From CAVPOO01 sp963707015 (lineage in GTDB: Bacteria > Pseudomonadota > Gammaproteobacteria > Thiohalobacterales > Thiohalobacteraceae): a stretch of DNA of 64,000 nucleotides. The stretch covers positions 124,001 to 188,000 of the forward strand of contig CAVPOO010000010.1 in NCBI GenBank assembly GCA_963707015.1, in the 5' to 3' direction. A model generated the notes under the pieces. The model did not search any database, was not told the origin of the DNA, and was given only the letters and a program-made list of their open reading frames with translations. Made by a program: the position numbers and the translations under genes. Positions 26,348 to 35,218 of the stretch are shown here, one piece after another. Numbering within the stretch: the stretch's first letter is position 1; each line of letters opens with the position of its first letter.

Positions 26348-27087
26348 CATCGCGCGCGAGAAATCAGGCACCCTTCTGGATTGATCCGGCCGACGCGAAC
26401 CGCCCGTTCCCGGATGCCGACCTCGCCCTGCGCGAACCCGATGGTCTGCTGGCGATAGGGGGAGATCTTTCGGCTGAACGCCTGCTGCGCGCTTATCGCG
26501 CAGGAATCTTTCCCTGGTACAGCGAGGGCCAACCGGTCCTGTGGTGGTCACCCGACCCGCGCTTGGTGCTCTTCCCGCAGAAACTGAATGTCTCGAGGAG
26601 CCTGCGCAAGACGCTTCGCGGACAAGCCTTCCGGATCACGCTTGACCAGGCCTTTGATGCCGTGATCCGGGCCTGCGCCGCGCCCCGCGCCGGGGCGGAT
26701 GGCACCTGGATCACGTCCGCCATGACCAGCGCCTATCAGAGGCTGCACGAGTTGGGTTTTGCCCACTCTGCAGAAGCATGGCAGGGCGATACACTGGTGG
26801 GAGGCCTCTACGGCGTCGCGATCGGGCGGGTATTTTTCGGCGAGTCGATGTTCAGCCGCGTGAGTAACGCATCCAAGGTTGCCTTCGTCGCACTGGTGCG
26901 GCAGCTTCACGCCTGGGACTTCCCGCTTGTCGACTGCCAGGTGTACACACGCCACCTCGCGAGTCTGGGCGCCGAATTCGTGGGCCGGCGGGAATTCCTT
27001 GCGCAGCTGCCGCCTCTGTGCGGGCGGCCTGCAGTCCCCTCGCCGTGGCACTTTGATGATGGATTCCAGGGACATGCCGTCTCATGA
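26344..27087 (+). CDS. aat: Leucyl/phenylalanyl-tRNA--protein transferase
   Basis: Aat adds Leu or Phe from aminoacyl-tRNA to proteins with N-terminal Arg or Lys, creating ClpS-recognised degrons. The 247-residue product has the characteristic FPDADLALREPDGLLAIGGDL (quoted in part), YRAGIFPWYSEGQPVLWWSPDPR region and GESMFSRVSNASKVAF. It begins with a GTG that overlaps the previous stop (GTGA), ends in an ATGA overlap with bpt, and lies 1 kb from clpA-clpS. Confidence 0.95.
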   Translation: MTSRARNQAPFWIDPADANRPFPDADLALREPDGLLAIGGDLSAERLLRAYRAGIFPWYSEGQPVLWWSPDPRLVLFPQKLNVSRSLRKTLRGQAFRITLDQAFDAVIRACAAPRAGADGTWITSAMTSAYQRLHELGFAHSAEAWQGDTLVGGLYGVAIGRVFFGESMFSRVSNASKVAFVALVRQLHAWDFPLVDCQVYTRHLASLGAEFVGRREFLAQLPPLCGRPAVPSPWHFDDGFQGHAVS

Positions 27088-27791
27088 CTCGCGCAAGACT
27101 GAGGTGCTACGCGAGCCCGACCCAGCACTGCCCCTATCTGCCCGACAGATTGAGCAGCAATCTGTTTGCGGATCCCGCGATCCTCGATAACGACCTCTAC
27201 AGCCAGCTCATTCGTCTCGGCTTTCGCCGCAGTGGCGCATACGTTTATCGGCCACACTGTCCGGGCTGCAGCGCATGCGTACCGGTTCGTGTAGAGGTTG
27301 CAGACTTCCGCCCCCGGCGCCGCCATCGCCGCTGCCTGCAAAGCAATCGGGACGTCAGCTTGACCATCAACCGCAACGGACTTCCGGACGAATACCTGCC
27401 CCTGTGCCAGTCGTACCTGCATAAGCGACACCCTGGGGGAGGCATGGATACCATGGACAGGGCGCAGCTCGAAGCGTTTTTGAGTTGCGCCTGGAGCCAG
27501 ACGGAATTCCTTGAATTCCGCAAAGATGACCGCCTGCTGGGTATCGCGGCGACGGATCGTGTCGCGGACGGACTGTCGGCCGTCTACACCTTCTTTGATG
27601 CCGATAATCACCGGCGCGGACTGGGCACCTACGCCATCCTGAACCAGATCGAATATGCCAGAGAACTTCAGCTGTCCTGGCTGTATCTGGGCTATTGGAT
27701 ACAGGCCTGCGTGAAGATGAACTACAAGACCGGATTTCAGCCCCTCCAGGCGTTTGACGGCAGCGCATGGACTGAGACCAGTGCGCGGTGA
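27084..27791 (+). CDS. bpt: Aspartate/glutamate leucyltransferase (Bpt, ATE family)
   Basis: Bpt transfers Leu to N-terminal Asp or Glu. The 235-residue protein has the ATE N-terminal domain with the conserved cysteines CPYLPDR and HCPGCSACVPVRV, and the C-terminal GNAT-like core with TFFDADNHRRGLGTYAIL and YLGYWIQACVKMNYKTGFQP (in parts). Older annotations call this arginyltransferase, but proteobacterial members of this length linked to aat are usually Bpt. It overlaps aat by ATGA. Confidence 0.92.
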   Translation: MTRARLRCYASPTQHCPYLPDRLSSNLFADPAILDNDLYSQLIRLGFRRSGAYVYRPHCPGCSACVPVRVEVADFRPRRRHRRCLQSNRDVSLTINRNGLPDEYLPLCQSYLHKRHPGGGMDTMDRAQLEAFLSCAWSQTEFLEFRKDDRLLGIAATDRVADGLSAVYTFFDADNHRRGLGTYAILNQIEYARELQLSWLYLGYWIQACVKMNYKTGFQPLQAFDGSAWTETSAR

Positions 27792-27837
27792 GCATCGGCA
27801 CGGGGCAAAGATATACCGGCAACCGTAAAGATTCGGC

Positions 27838-27843
27838 TATAAT
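27838..27843 (+). promoter_or_regulatory. -10 box of a probable infA promoter
   Basis: A perfect TATAAT lies 41 bp upstream of the infA ATG in the 93-bp gap after bpt. The -35 region at the right distance is poor (ACCGGC or TACCGG), so the match is one-sided. A separate promoter is expected for this highly expressed gene. Confidence 0.45.
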
Positions 27844-27884
27844 GGCCGACTTGGCGGCAAATCCGGGAAACAGACAAACGCTTT

Positions 27885-28103
27885 ATGGCAAAGGAAGATC
27901 ATATAGAAATGCAAGGCAAGGTCATCGAGACCTTGCCGAATACCATGTTTCGCGTCGAACTCGAGAATGGTCATGTGGTGACGGCGCACATCTCCGGCAA
28001 GATGCGCAAACACTATATCCGCATCCTGACTGGCGATACGGTGACAGTCGAGATTACGCCCTACGATCTGAGCAAGGGACGAATCACCTACCGGGCACGC
28101 TAG
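27885..28103 (+). CDS. infA: Translation initiation factor IF-1
   Basis: IF-1 occupies the ribosomal A site during initiation. The 72-residue S1-type OB-fold protein is canonical: MAKEDHIEMQGKVIETLPNT (start), VVTAHISGKMRKHYIRI, GDTVTVEITPYDLSKGRI. It is convergent with clpA (45 bp between ends), the same neighbourhood as in E. coli, where infA lies beside aat and clpA. Confidence 0.97.
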   Translation: MAKEDHIEMQGKVIETLPNTMFRVELENGHVVTAHISGKMRKHYIRILTGDTVTVEITPYDLSKGRITYRAR

Positions 28104-28148
28104 CCTGCCGTCAAGGCGGCGATACTGCCAAGCTTCGCAGTGGCCTCG

Positions 28149-30404
28149 TCAGGCCTCTTCTTCCTCGAGAATCTCGATTGCCGGTTCATCGCCTTCAAGC
28201 CGGACGCGTACGTGGCCACCCTCGACCAACCGTCCGAACAGCAACTCTTCGGCGAGGTGCTTCTTGATGTGTTCCTGCACAACCCGCCCCATGGGCCGGG
28301 CACCCATCTTCGGATCATAACCGCGTTCCGCGAACCACAGCCTGACTGCCTCGTCTACCTCAATCGTCACCCGCTTCTCGGCAAGCTGTGACTCGAGCTC
28401 AAATATAAACTTGTTCACCACCTGTGCGACCACCGCCGGATCCAGAGACTTGAACTGAATTATGGCATCGAGGCGGTTACGAAATTCAGGCGTGAACATA
28501 CGCTTGATAACCTCAATGCCATCAGCGCTGTGATCCTGTCGCGTAAAGCCGATGGATGAGCGGCTCATCTCCCGGGCCCCCGCATTGGTCGTCATTATAA
28601 GTATGACATTGCGGAAATCCGCCTTGCGGCCATTGTTGTCTGTCAGCGTACCGTGATCCATAACTTGCAGTAACAGGTTGAAGACATCAGGGTGAGCCTT
28701 TTCAATCTCATCGAGCAAGACCACCGAATGGGGATGTTTAATAACCTCTTCGGTCAACAGCCCGCCCTGATCAAAACCGACATATCCCGGCGGCGCTCCG
28801 ATCAGCCGGGATACGGTGTGCCGTTCCATGTACTCCGACATATCAAAGCGGATCAATTCGATACCGAGAGTGAGCGCCAGCTGCCGTGTGACTTCCGTTT
28901 TGCCCACGCCGGTCGGACCGGCGAACAGGAATGAACCAATCGGTCTTTGTTCATTCCCCAGGCCGGAACGGGACATCTTGATCGCTGACGCCAGGGCATC
29001 GATCGGTTCATCCTGCCCAAAAACAACCATCTTCAGGTCGCGCGCCAGGGTTCTGAGCTTGTCCTTGTCGCTCGATGAAACACTCTTGGGTGGTATGCGG
29101 GCAATCCTGGAGACAATGTTTTCGATGTCTGTGATGCCGATGGTCTTCTTGCGTTTCGATGCCGGCTGCAGGTGCAGACTCGCCCCCGCCTCGTCGATTA
29201 CATCAATGGCCTTGTCCGGGAGATGGCGGTCATTGATATAGCGCTCCGACAGTTCGGCCGCTCCGCGCAACGCCTTGTTTGAATAGCGAACGTTGTGGTG
29301 CTCCTCGAAGACCGACTTCAGGCCTTTCAGAATTTCCACCGTCTCCTCAACGGTGGGTTCCCGCACGTCGATCTTCTGGAAGCGCCGCGCAAGTGCCCTG
29401 TCTTTCTCGAAAATACCGCGATATTCATGATAGGTGGTAGAACCGATACAACGCAGATCCCCCGATGCAAGCATCGGCTTGATCAGGTTGGAGGCATCCA
29501 TCACGCCACCCGAGGCAGCGCCGGCACCAATAATGGTATGTATTTCGTCGATAAATAGGATGGCGCCCCGTTCCTTGCGCAGCTGCGCGAGCACCGACTT
29601 CAGTCGCTTCTCGAAATCCCCCCGATACTTGGTACCCGCGACAAGCGCGCCAAGATCAAGCGAGTAGATGGTGCTGTCATGCAACACCTCGGGGACTTCC
29701 TTGCCGACGATCATGCGCGCCAGACCCTCGGCTATCGCTGTCTTGCCAACCCCTGCCTCGCCGACATAAAGCGGGTTATTCTTGCGTCGTCTGCACAGGA
29801 CCTGCACGGTGCGTTCGATCTCTTCCTGCCGACCGATCAGGGGATCTATCTTGCCCTGCCGCGCCATCTCGTTCAAATTGGTTGCGAAGGTCTCCAACGG
29901 TTTCCTGGCCGCAGGCTCCGCGGTTTCCGATTCGTCAGTGCTGCCCGGCATCTCCTCATTCTGCTCGCCGGAAACCTTGGAAATACCGTGAGAGATGTAG
30001 TTCACGACATCCAGCCGGGTGACGTTCTGTTTATTGAGAAAGTAGACAGCCTGGGACTCCTGCTCGCTGTAGATGGCAACCAGCACGTTAGCGCCTGTCA
30101 CCTCCTTCTTGCCGGATGACTGCACGTGAAACACGGCTCGCTGCAGCACCCGTTGGAAGCCGAGTGTCGGCTGAGTTTCCCGCGTGTCAGTACGGGGAAG
30201 AAGCGGCGTCGTTTCGTCAAGAAAGTTCGAGAGGTCCTGCTTGAGACTAGCGATGTCTGCGCCGCAGGCCCTGAGAACCTCGACCGCGGCAGGATTATCG
30301 GCCAGGGCAAGCAGCAGGTGCTCAACTGTCATGAATTCGTGCTGTTTGTCCCGTGCCTCCTTGAAGGCCAGGTTGAGAGTGAATTCAAGTTCCTTGCTTA
30401 ACAT
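28149..30404 (-). CDS. clpA: ATP-dependent Clp protease ATP-binding subunit ClpA
   Basis: ClpA is a hexameric unfoldase that feeds substrates, including N-degron proteins delivered by ClpS, into ClpP. The 751-residue protein has the N-terminal repeat domain (about 1-145) that docks ClpS, AAA domain 1 with Walker A GEAGVGKTAIAEG near 215 and Walker B LFIDEIHTIIG, and AAA domain 2 with GPTGVGKTEVTRQ near 495, LLDEIEKAHPDV and the IGAPPGYVGF pore loop. It lies 27 bp after clpS. Confidence 0.96.
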   Translation of the reverse strand: MLSKELEFTLNLAFKEARDKQHEFMTVEHLLLALADNPAAVEVLRACGADIASLKQDLSNFLDETTPLLPRTDTRETQPTLGFQRVLQRAVFHVQSSGKKEVTGANVLVAIYSEQESQAVYFLNKQNVTRLDVVNYISHGISKVSGEQNEEMPGSTDESETAEPAARKPLETFATNLNEMARQGKIDPLIGRQEEIERTVQVLCRRRKNNPLYVGEAGVGKTAIAEGLARMIVGKEVPEVLHDSTIYSLDLGALVAGTKYRGDFEKRLKSVLAQLRKERGAILFIDEIHTIIGAGAASGGVMDASNLIKPMLASGDLRCIGSTTYHEYRGIFEKDRALARRFQKIDVREPTVEETVEILKGLKSVFEEHHNVRYSNKALRGAAELSERYINDRHLPDKAIDVIDEAGASLHLQPASKRKKTIGITDIENIVSRIARIPPKSVSSSDKDKLRTLARDLKMVVFGQDEPIDALASAIKMSRSGLGNEQRPIGSFLFAGPTGVGKTEVTRQLALTLGIELIRFDMSEYMERHTVSRLIGAPPGYVGFDQGGLLTEEVIKHPHSVVLLDEIEKAHPDVFNLLLQVMDHGTLTDNNGRKADFRNVILIMTTNAGAREMSRSSIGFTRQDHSADGIEVIKRMFTPEFRNRLDAIIQFKSLDPAVVAQVVNKFIFELESQLAEKRVTIEVDEAVRLWFAERGYDPKMGARPMGRVVQEHIKKHLAEELLFGRLVEGGHVRVRLEGDEPAIEILEEEEA

Positions 30405-30431
30405 TAAACGTTACCTCATACGCAAACCCGT

Positions 30432-30752
30432 TTATGCCTCTTCCATGGTACACAGCAGCGGATGCTGGTGCTTACGGGAGTATTCGTTAACTTGCGCCAC
30501 TTTGGTCTCTGCAATGTCATGAGTATAGACGCCGCAGACACCTTTGCCACGCGTGTGTACATGCAACATGATTTGCGTCGCCTTCTCGCGCCCCATCCCA
30601 AAGAACCGCTCGAGAATCTCTACAACAAACTCCATGGGCGTGAAATCGTCATTCAGTAACACCACCTTGTAGAGGGACGGACGCTTGAGTTTGGGTCGCG
30701 CCTCCTGCAGTGCGAGGCCCTCGTCACCGCCATGTTCATGCTTCTCAGTCAT
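30432..30752 (-). CDS. clpS: ClpS adaptor, N-degron receptor
   Basis: ClpS binds proteins with N-terminal Leu, Phe, Tyr or Trp and hands them to ClpA. The 106-residue product starting at the ATG at 30752 (TEKHEHGGDEG) has the binding-pocket sequence YKVVLLNDDFTPMEFVVEIL and the HVHTRGKGVCGVYTHDIAETK block. The longer frame reaching 30998 adds an N-terminal tail without family similarity. It is first of the clpS-clpA pair. Confidence 0.95.
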   Translation of the reverse strand: MTEKHEHGGDEGLALQEARPKLKRPSLYKVVLLNDDFTPMEFVVEILERFFGMGREKATQIMLHVHTRGKGVCGVYTHDIAETKVAQVNEYSRKHQHPLLCTMEEA

Positions 30753-30993
30753 ACTCCGGATTTTAGCCGAATCGTTCGCTTGTTTCCTCGCCCGTGCGCG
30801 ATTCGAAAAGCTTCCGCTAGATATCCATATTGTATTGTTAGAGTTATCACAGAAGGATATCAGGCGCAAACAGTTATGCCGCAGCCCCGAAACAGCCGAC
30901 GCCATGCCAAAGAATACTTGACTAATCTGATATCTTTGCCCAAAGTTATACGGTGTCGAAAAAGTGAGGCTTCGTCGGCAGTTAAGGAAGATT

Positions 30994-31032
30994 TTCACGG
31001 CCGCGCCGGTTGGCGGCTTTTCGGGCCGTGAA
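30994..31032 (+). ncRNA. Structured leader of the cold-shock gene
   Basis: TTCACGGCC (30994-31002) pairs with GGCCGTGAA (31024-31032), with further GCCG/CGGC pairing inside, forming a strong stem that ends 57 bp before the csp start. The whole 337-bp interval between clpS and csp is otherwise gene-free. Cold-shock mRNAs commonly carry long structured leaders that change fold at low temperature; a regulatory role here is inferred, and a transcription start was not pinned down. Confidence 0.4.
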
Positions 31033-31089
31033 GCATTTCAGAGACAAAAGCGGGTCGCTGAATCCGCAAGCTAGTGAGGTAAGAGGAGT

Positions 31090-31299
31090 ATGGCTACTGG
31101 TATCGTAAAATGGTTTAGCAATGCCAAGGGGTACGGATTTATCTCGCCCGATAATGGTGGCGAGGATGTCTTCGCGCATTTCTCAGCAATCGAGTCTGAA
31201 GGATACAGAACACTCAAGGAGGGCCAGAAGGTCGAATTCGACATCAGTGATGGACCCAAGGGATTACAGGCTTCGAAAATCCGCACAGAAGCAAGTTGA
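31090..31299 (+). CDS. Cold-shock protein (CspA family)
   Basis: A 69-residue OB-fold protein with both RNA-binding motifs: GIVKWFSNAKGYGFISPD (RNP1) and DVFAHFSAI (RNP2). The family unwinds RNA and prevents transcript folding at low temperature or in growth-phase change. An AAGAGGAG run ends six bases before the ATG. It has its own long leader, is divergent from clpS and convergent with icd. Confidence 0.94.
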   Translation: MATGIVKWFSNAKGYGFISPDNGGEDVFAHFSAIESEGYRTLKEGQKVEFDISDGPKGLQASKIRTEAS

Positions 31300-31330
31300 A
31301 CCGAGTAACGCGGTCCACAATCTGACACTT

Positions 31331-31367
31331 CGACCTGCCGCTGCGCGAACCAGGCGGCGGCGGGTCG
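31331..31367. terminator. Hairpin between convergent csp and icd
   Basis: CGACCTGCCGC (31331-31341) pairs with GCGGCGGGTCG (31357-31367) through eleven positions including one T-G wobble. The site is between two converging genes, so it may end both transcripts. No T-run follows. Confidence 0.45.
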
Positions 31368-31405
31368 ACCTGCCTTGAACGCAGCCGTCCCTCTGGCCAC
31401 GGGCC

Positions 31406-32666
31406 TCACGTCATCTGGCCGATCACTGCTTCCCCGAACTCCGAACAGGACAATTCCCGGGCATCATCCATCGCCCGCGCAAGGTCAAAGGTAACAGTGC
31501 GCGCGGAGATAGCACCTCCCACGCCCCTGACCACCAGATCGGCGGCCTCGTCCCAACCGAGATGCCGCAGCATCATCTCCCCTGAAAGGATCAGGGAGCT
31601 CGGATTTACCATGTTCTTCCCGGCGAGATCTGGCGCCGTCCCATGCGTCGCTTCGAACAGGCCTACGCTATCTGAAAGATTGGCGCCTGGCGCAATGCCG
31701 ATTCCGCCCACCTGCGCCGCAAGGGCGTCGGAAATGTAGTCACCATTAAGGTTAAGCGTGGCGATGACACTGGATTTCTCGGGCTGCAGAAGAATCTGTT
31801 GCAGAAACGCATCGGCGATTACATCCTTCACCACGATGTCGCGTCCCGTCTTCGGGCTTTTGAAGCTGCACCAGGGGCCGCCCTCAAGTTCGCTCGCGCC
31901 GAACTCGTCTTTGGCGAGTTCATAGCCCCAGCTCTTGAAGGCGCCTTCCGTGAATTTCATGATATTGCCCTTGTGCACAAGGGTGACCGATTCGCGGTCC
32001 TGATCGATGGCATACTGAATTGCCTTGCGCACCAGCCGGACGGTTCCTTCTTTCGAGACCGGCTTTATTCCGATCCCCGATGTCTCCGGAAACCTTATGT
32101 TGGTGACGCCCATCTCCTGCTGCAGGAACTGAATGACTCTTGCCACCTCCGGACTACCTGCAGGCCACTCGATACCGGCATAGATATCCTCGGAATTTTC
32201 CCGAAAAATGACCATGTCCGTCTTCTCTGGCTCCCTGAGCGGGCTTGGCGTACCGGGATAGTAGCGGACAGGTCGCAGACAGACGTAGAGGTCGAGTTGC
32301 TGGCGCAGCGCGACATTGAGCGAGCGGATACCACCGCCCACGGGCGTCGTCAGAGGCCCCTTGATCCCGACACTGTATTCGCGCAGTGCATCAACGGTTT
32401 CTGGCGGCAGCCAGGTGCTCTCGCCATATACGCGGGTGGCCTTTTCCCCAGCATAAATCTCCATCCATGCAATACCTCGCCGCCCCCCCGTAGGCTCGCT
32501 CAACAGCGGTGTCAATGACCCGCCGCCTCACCGGGGTGATATCGACACCGATGCCGTCACCCTCGATGAACGCAACGATAGGCTGATCCGGGACGCTGAG
32601 CGAAAAATCCGGTTTGACCTCGATCTTTGCCCCTGCCTGGGGCACTGTAATGTGCTGGTAGATCAT
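31406..32666 (-). CDS. icd: NADP-dependent isocitrate dehydrogenase, frameshifted as read
   Basis: Oxidises isocitrate to 2-oxoglutarate in the TCA cycle. The N-terminal part (from the ATG at 32666; IVAFIEGDGIGVDITPV) and the rest (IAWMEIYAGEKATRVYGE, KGPLTTPVGGGIRSLN, FRENSEDIYAGIEW, HKGNIMKFTEGAF, ANLSDSVGLFEATHGTAPD) lie in two frames. They join at a run of seven C on the plus strand (32483-32489). Six instead of seven would restore one continuous protein of about 419 residues. All catalytic blocks are otherwise intact, so a sequencing or assembly error is the simpler reading, with a recent real mutation as the alternative. Confidence 0.88.
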
Positions 32667-32900
32667 GAAGCTGTTCTCTCGGATGAAGCGGCTGCGGATT
32701 GTCGCATCCTCCAACCCGCGGTAAACAGGGTGTCCGCCTGGACCGGAGTTTTTCGTGGCATTGTTTTGAGGACGGCGCCGTTTGCCAGAAAAATTTACGC
32801 GATGCCATGGGCAAGGAAGCGCTATGGCATTACAATCCGGGAGTTAGATCATCAATCCGGACGGCCTATGGCCCTCTAACCAGTGATAAGGAGACCCGAA

Positions 32901-33410
32901 ATGAGACGCCTCTATTTTTTGTTGCCAGACGTAGCCTCGGCTCATGAAGTCGTGAACGATCTACTCCTGGCGAGAGTCGAGGACCGCCACCTTCATATCG
33001 TTGCCAAGGAAGGCGTTGAACTCGGCGATCTGCCGGAAGCGTCACTGCTGCAGAAAAGCGACTTCGTTCCTGCCGTTGAACGCGGACTGGCGCTCGGTGG
33101 TGCCACCGGTGTCATCGCCGGCATCGCAGCGATGACCTTTCCGCCGGCGGGCCTGGTGCTGGGAGGCGGCGCCGTTCTAGGTATTGCACTGGCCGGAGCA
33201 GGCATGGGTGCCTGGCTGTCGGGCATGATCGGCGCCGATGCGCCCAATAGCCGCCTGGCGGATTTTGAAGCGGCTATCGAGGAAGGCGAACTGCTGATGA
33301 TGGTCGACGTACCCAAGGGCCGGGTTGAGGAAATCGAATCTCTCATCAAAGCCCGACATCCGGAGACGGAAATCGAAGGGACGGAGCCGACAATACCGCC
33401 CTTCCCCTAG
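32901..33410 (+). CDS. DUF1269 family protein
   Basis: A 169-residue protein beginning RRLYFLLPDVASAHEVVNDLL, a sequence typical of the DUF1269 family. The middle (about 60-110) is a glycine/alanine-rich hydrophobic segment able to cross or associate with the membrane (GGATGVIAGIAAMTFPPAG), flanked by soluble alpha/beta parts. The start at 32901 follows AAGGAG; the longer frame start at 32883 overlaps that site. The function of the family is not established. It reads divergently from icd. Confidence 0.82.
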   Translation: MRRLYFLLPDVASAHEVVNDLLLARVEDRHLHIVAKEGVELGDLPEASLLQKSDFVPAVERGLALGGATGVIAGIAAMTFPPAGLVLGGGAVLGIALAGAGMGAWLSGMIGADAPNSRLADFEAAIEEGELLMMVDVPKGRVEEIESLIKARHPETEIEGTEPTIPPFP

Positions 33411-33431
33411 ACCTCACCCGCTGACGGCTGA

Positions 33432-34340
33432 TCACGGGACCTGTTCGGAAGACTGAAGGTAACAGGGATACTCATCGTTACCGTTTTCTATCTGGATGGT
33501 CGCATGGCTGATACCGAAACGGTGCCGCAGATCGCGACTCACCTGGTGTAGAAACACATCGTTCCGGACGGGGGCGCCGGGGCGAACCAGATGGACTGTC
33601 AGTGCCACCTCTGTGGTACTCATCGCCCAGATATGGAGATCATGGATGTTTTGGACACCGGGCAATCGACGCAGGTAAGCCTCCACTGCCTGCGGCTCAA
33701 TATGCTCCGGGACGGCATCCAGTGCAAGATCAAGGGATTCGCGAAACAGGCCCCAGGTTCCACCCATGATAACGGCGACGATCACCAGGCTCGTCAGTGG
33801 GTCAAGCCAGGCCCAGCCAGTCAGCAGTACCAGCCCCCCGCTCATAACAACACCAAGGGAAACAACTGCGTCTGCGGTCATGTGCAGGAATGCCCCCCGG
33901 ATGTTCAGATCATTCTTGCGTCCGGCTATGAACATGAGCGCTGTGCCGGCATTCACGAGCACACCTGCCGCTGCCACCCAGACTATGACCTCGCCGTTGG
34001 GCAGCGTCTTTGAGGCGAAACGCCCCATCGCCTCCCAGGCCACGGCACCAATTGCCGTGAGAAGAATGATGGCATTCAGCAGAGCAGCAAGGATTGTCGA
34101 ACGGCGCAACCCATAGGTTCGGCGCGCGCTCGCTTTGCGGCCGGCGAGATAGGTTGCTCCCCACGCGAATAACAGGCTCAAGACATCGCTCAGATTGTGG
34201 CCGGCATCGGCTAACAGGGCGAGGGATTCGCCAATGATTCCATAGGCAACCTCGGCAACGATGTAGGCCAGATTCAGGACCACGCCGAAAGCAAAGGCTC
34301 GATTGTAGTCAGCCGGCGCATGGCTGTGGTGCTGAGTCAC
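33432..34340 (-). CDS. Cation diffusion facilitator, zinc/cadmium type
   Basis: A 302-residue CDF efflux protein with six membrane helices and a cytoplasmic C-terminal domain. The metal-binding pairs are visible: LADAGHNLSD in the second helix and HMTADAVVS in the fifth, the His-Asp pattern of Zn/Cd/Co exporters such as CzcD and ZitB. The N-terminal QHHSHAP is a short His-rich tail. The GTG start at 34340 has AAGGGAG at good spacing, preferable to the longer frame at 34361. The likely role is divalent metal export from the cytoplasm. Confidence 0.9.
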   Translation of the reverse strand: MTQHHSHAPADYNRAFAFGVVLNLAYIVAEVAYGIIGESLALLADAGHNLSDVLSLLFAWGATYLAGRKASARRTYGLRRSTILAALLNAIILLTAIGAVAWEAMGRFASKTLPNGEVIVWVAAAGVLVNAGTALMFIAGRKNDLNIRGAFLHMTADAVVSLGVVMSGGLVLLTGWAWLDPLTSLVIVAVIMGGTWGLFRESLDLALDAVPEHIEPQAVEAYLRRLPGVQNIHDLHIWAMSTTEVALTVHLVRPGAPVRNDVFLHQVSRDLRHRFGISHATIQIENGNDEYPCYLQSSEQVP

Positions 34341-34388
34341 TGGCACTCCCTTAAGCCACACGCAGTCCCCGCAATGACCCGGCTGCCC

Positions 34389-35054
34389 CTATTTGCCATG
34401 GATATAAAGTTTATCATCGAAACTGCATACCCACGCCGGGCGCAGTGCGACCAGCATGGTCATCACCATACCATTGAGGACAGCCTCGGAGAACAACATC
34501 ATGGGCAGGTAAGGGAGATACTGATCGGCTAGCCACCCAAAACTGCGCGCCTCGCCTGCGACTAGAATAATCGCGCCGGCCAGCATTGCGCACAGAATAC
34601 TCAGGCCGGCTGCAAGAAAGGCATTGAGGTAAACGTAGACGAAGAAATTGTGCGGCAACCGGCGTTGCGTAACAGACAGCAGCACGGTCGTCAGCACAAT
34701 CGGAATCACACCGGTCAACAGGACATTCAGCGCAAAGGTCTCGATACCGCCAACCCCGCTGAACGACACCCCCAACGCAACGAGGCTGACGGCGACGACA
34801 GCCAGCGGCCAACCGAACATGAGAGTGAATGTCGTAACGCCGAGAAGATGAAGGTGGAAATCTGACATCACATTCACCCGGATGATCCACAAGACCATCA
34901 AAGCGACACAGGCGCCGAGAAACACATGCAGCACTTCGTTGTCTCGCAGCCGCGCCCATGGCGAAAACCGCACGGCCACGAAGGCGACGAACCCGTAGAG
35001 GATCCACGCCGACCATAAGATAAATACAGGCAGTTGACCGTCAGAAAAGTCCAC
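34389..35054 (-). CDS. CbiM-like energy-coupling-factor permease (COG3235)
   Basis: A polytopic protein of about 221 residues resembling the COG3235 membrane proteins annotated as ECF transporter permeases, with FHLHLLGVTTFTLMFGWPLA, LPHNFFVYVYLNAFLAAGLS (in parts) and a C-terminal WVCSFDDKLYIHGK. The start is uncertain: GTG at 35054 (DFSDGQLPVFILW) fits relatives, while frames open to ATG 35111 and TTG 35123. No ATPase or T-component lies nearby. Metal uptake is plausible because a cation exporter lies 48 bp downstream. Confidence 0.75.
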   Translation of the reverse strand: MDFSDGQLPVFILWSAWILYGFVAFVAVRFSPWARLRDNEVLHVFLGACVALMVLWIIRVNVMSDFHLHLLGVTTFTLMFGWPLAVVAVSLVALGVSFSGVGGIETFALNVLLTGVIPIVLTTVLLSVTQRRLPHNFFVYVYLNAFLAAGLSILCAMLAGAIILVAGEARSFGWLADQYLPYLPMMLFSEAVLNGMVMTMLVALRPAWVCSFDDKLYIHGK

Positions 35055-35218
35055 ACGCGAAGTATATCCCGACTGCTTCGGCAACGGTTGGGCGGCTGCG
35101 AGATAGCACATGAATCCCGACAAAGACTCTGGAAATCCATGAACGCAGCTGTATCTTTGCGGCCTCTCCAGGGCAATATGCTACAGTTTCAGGTAAAGCT
35201 TCAGACACGGGAGGCACC

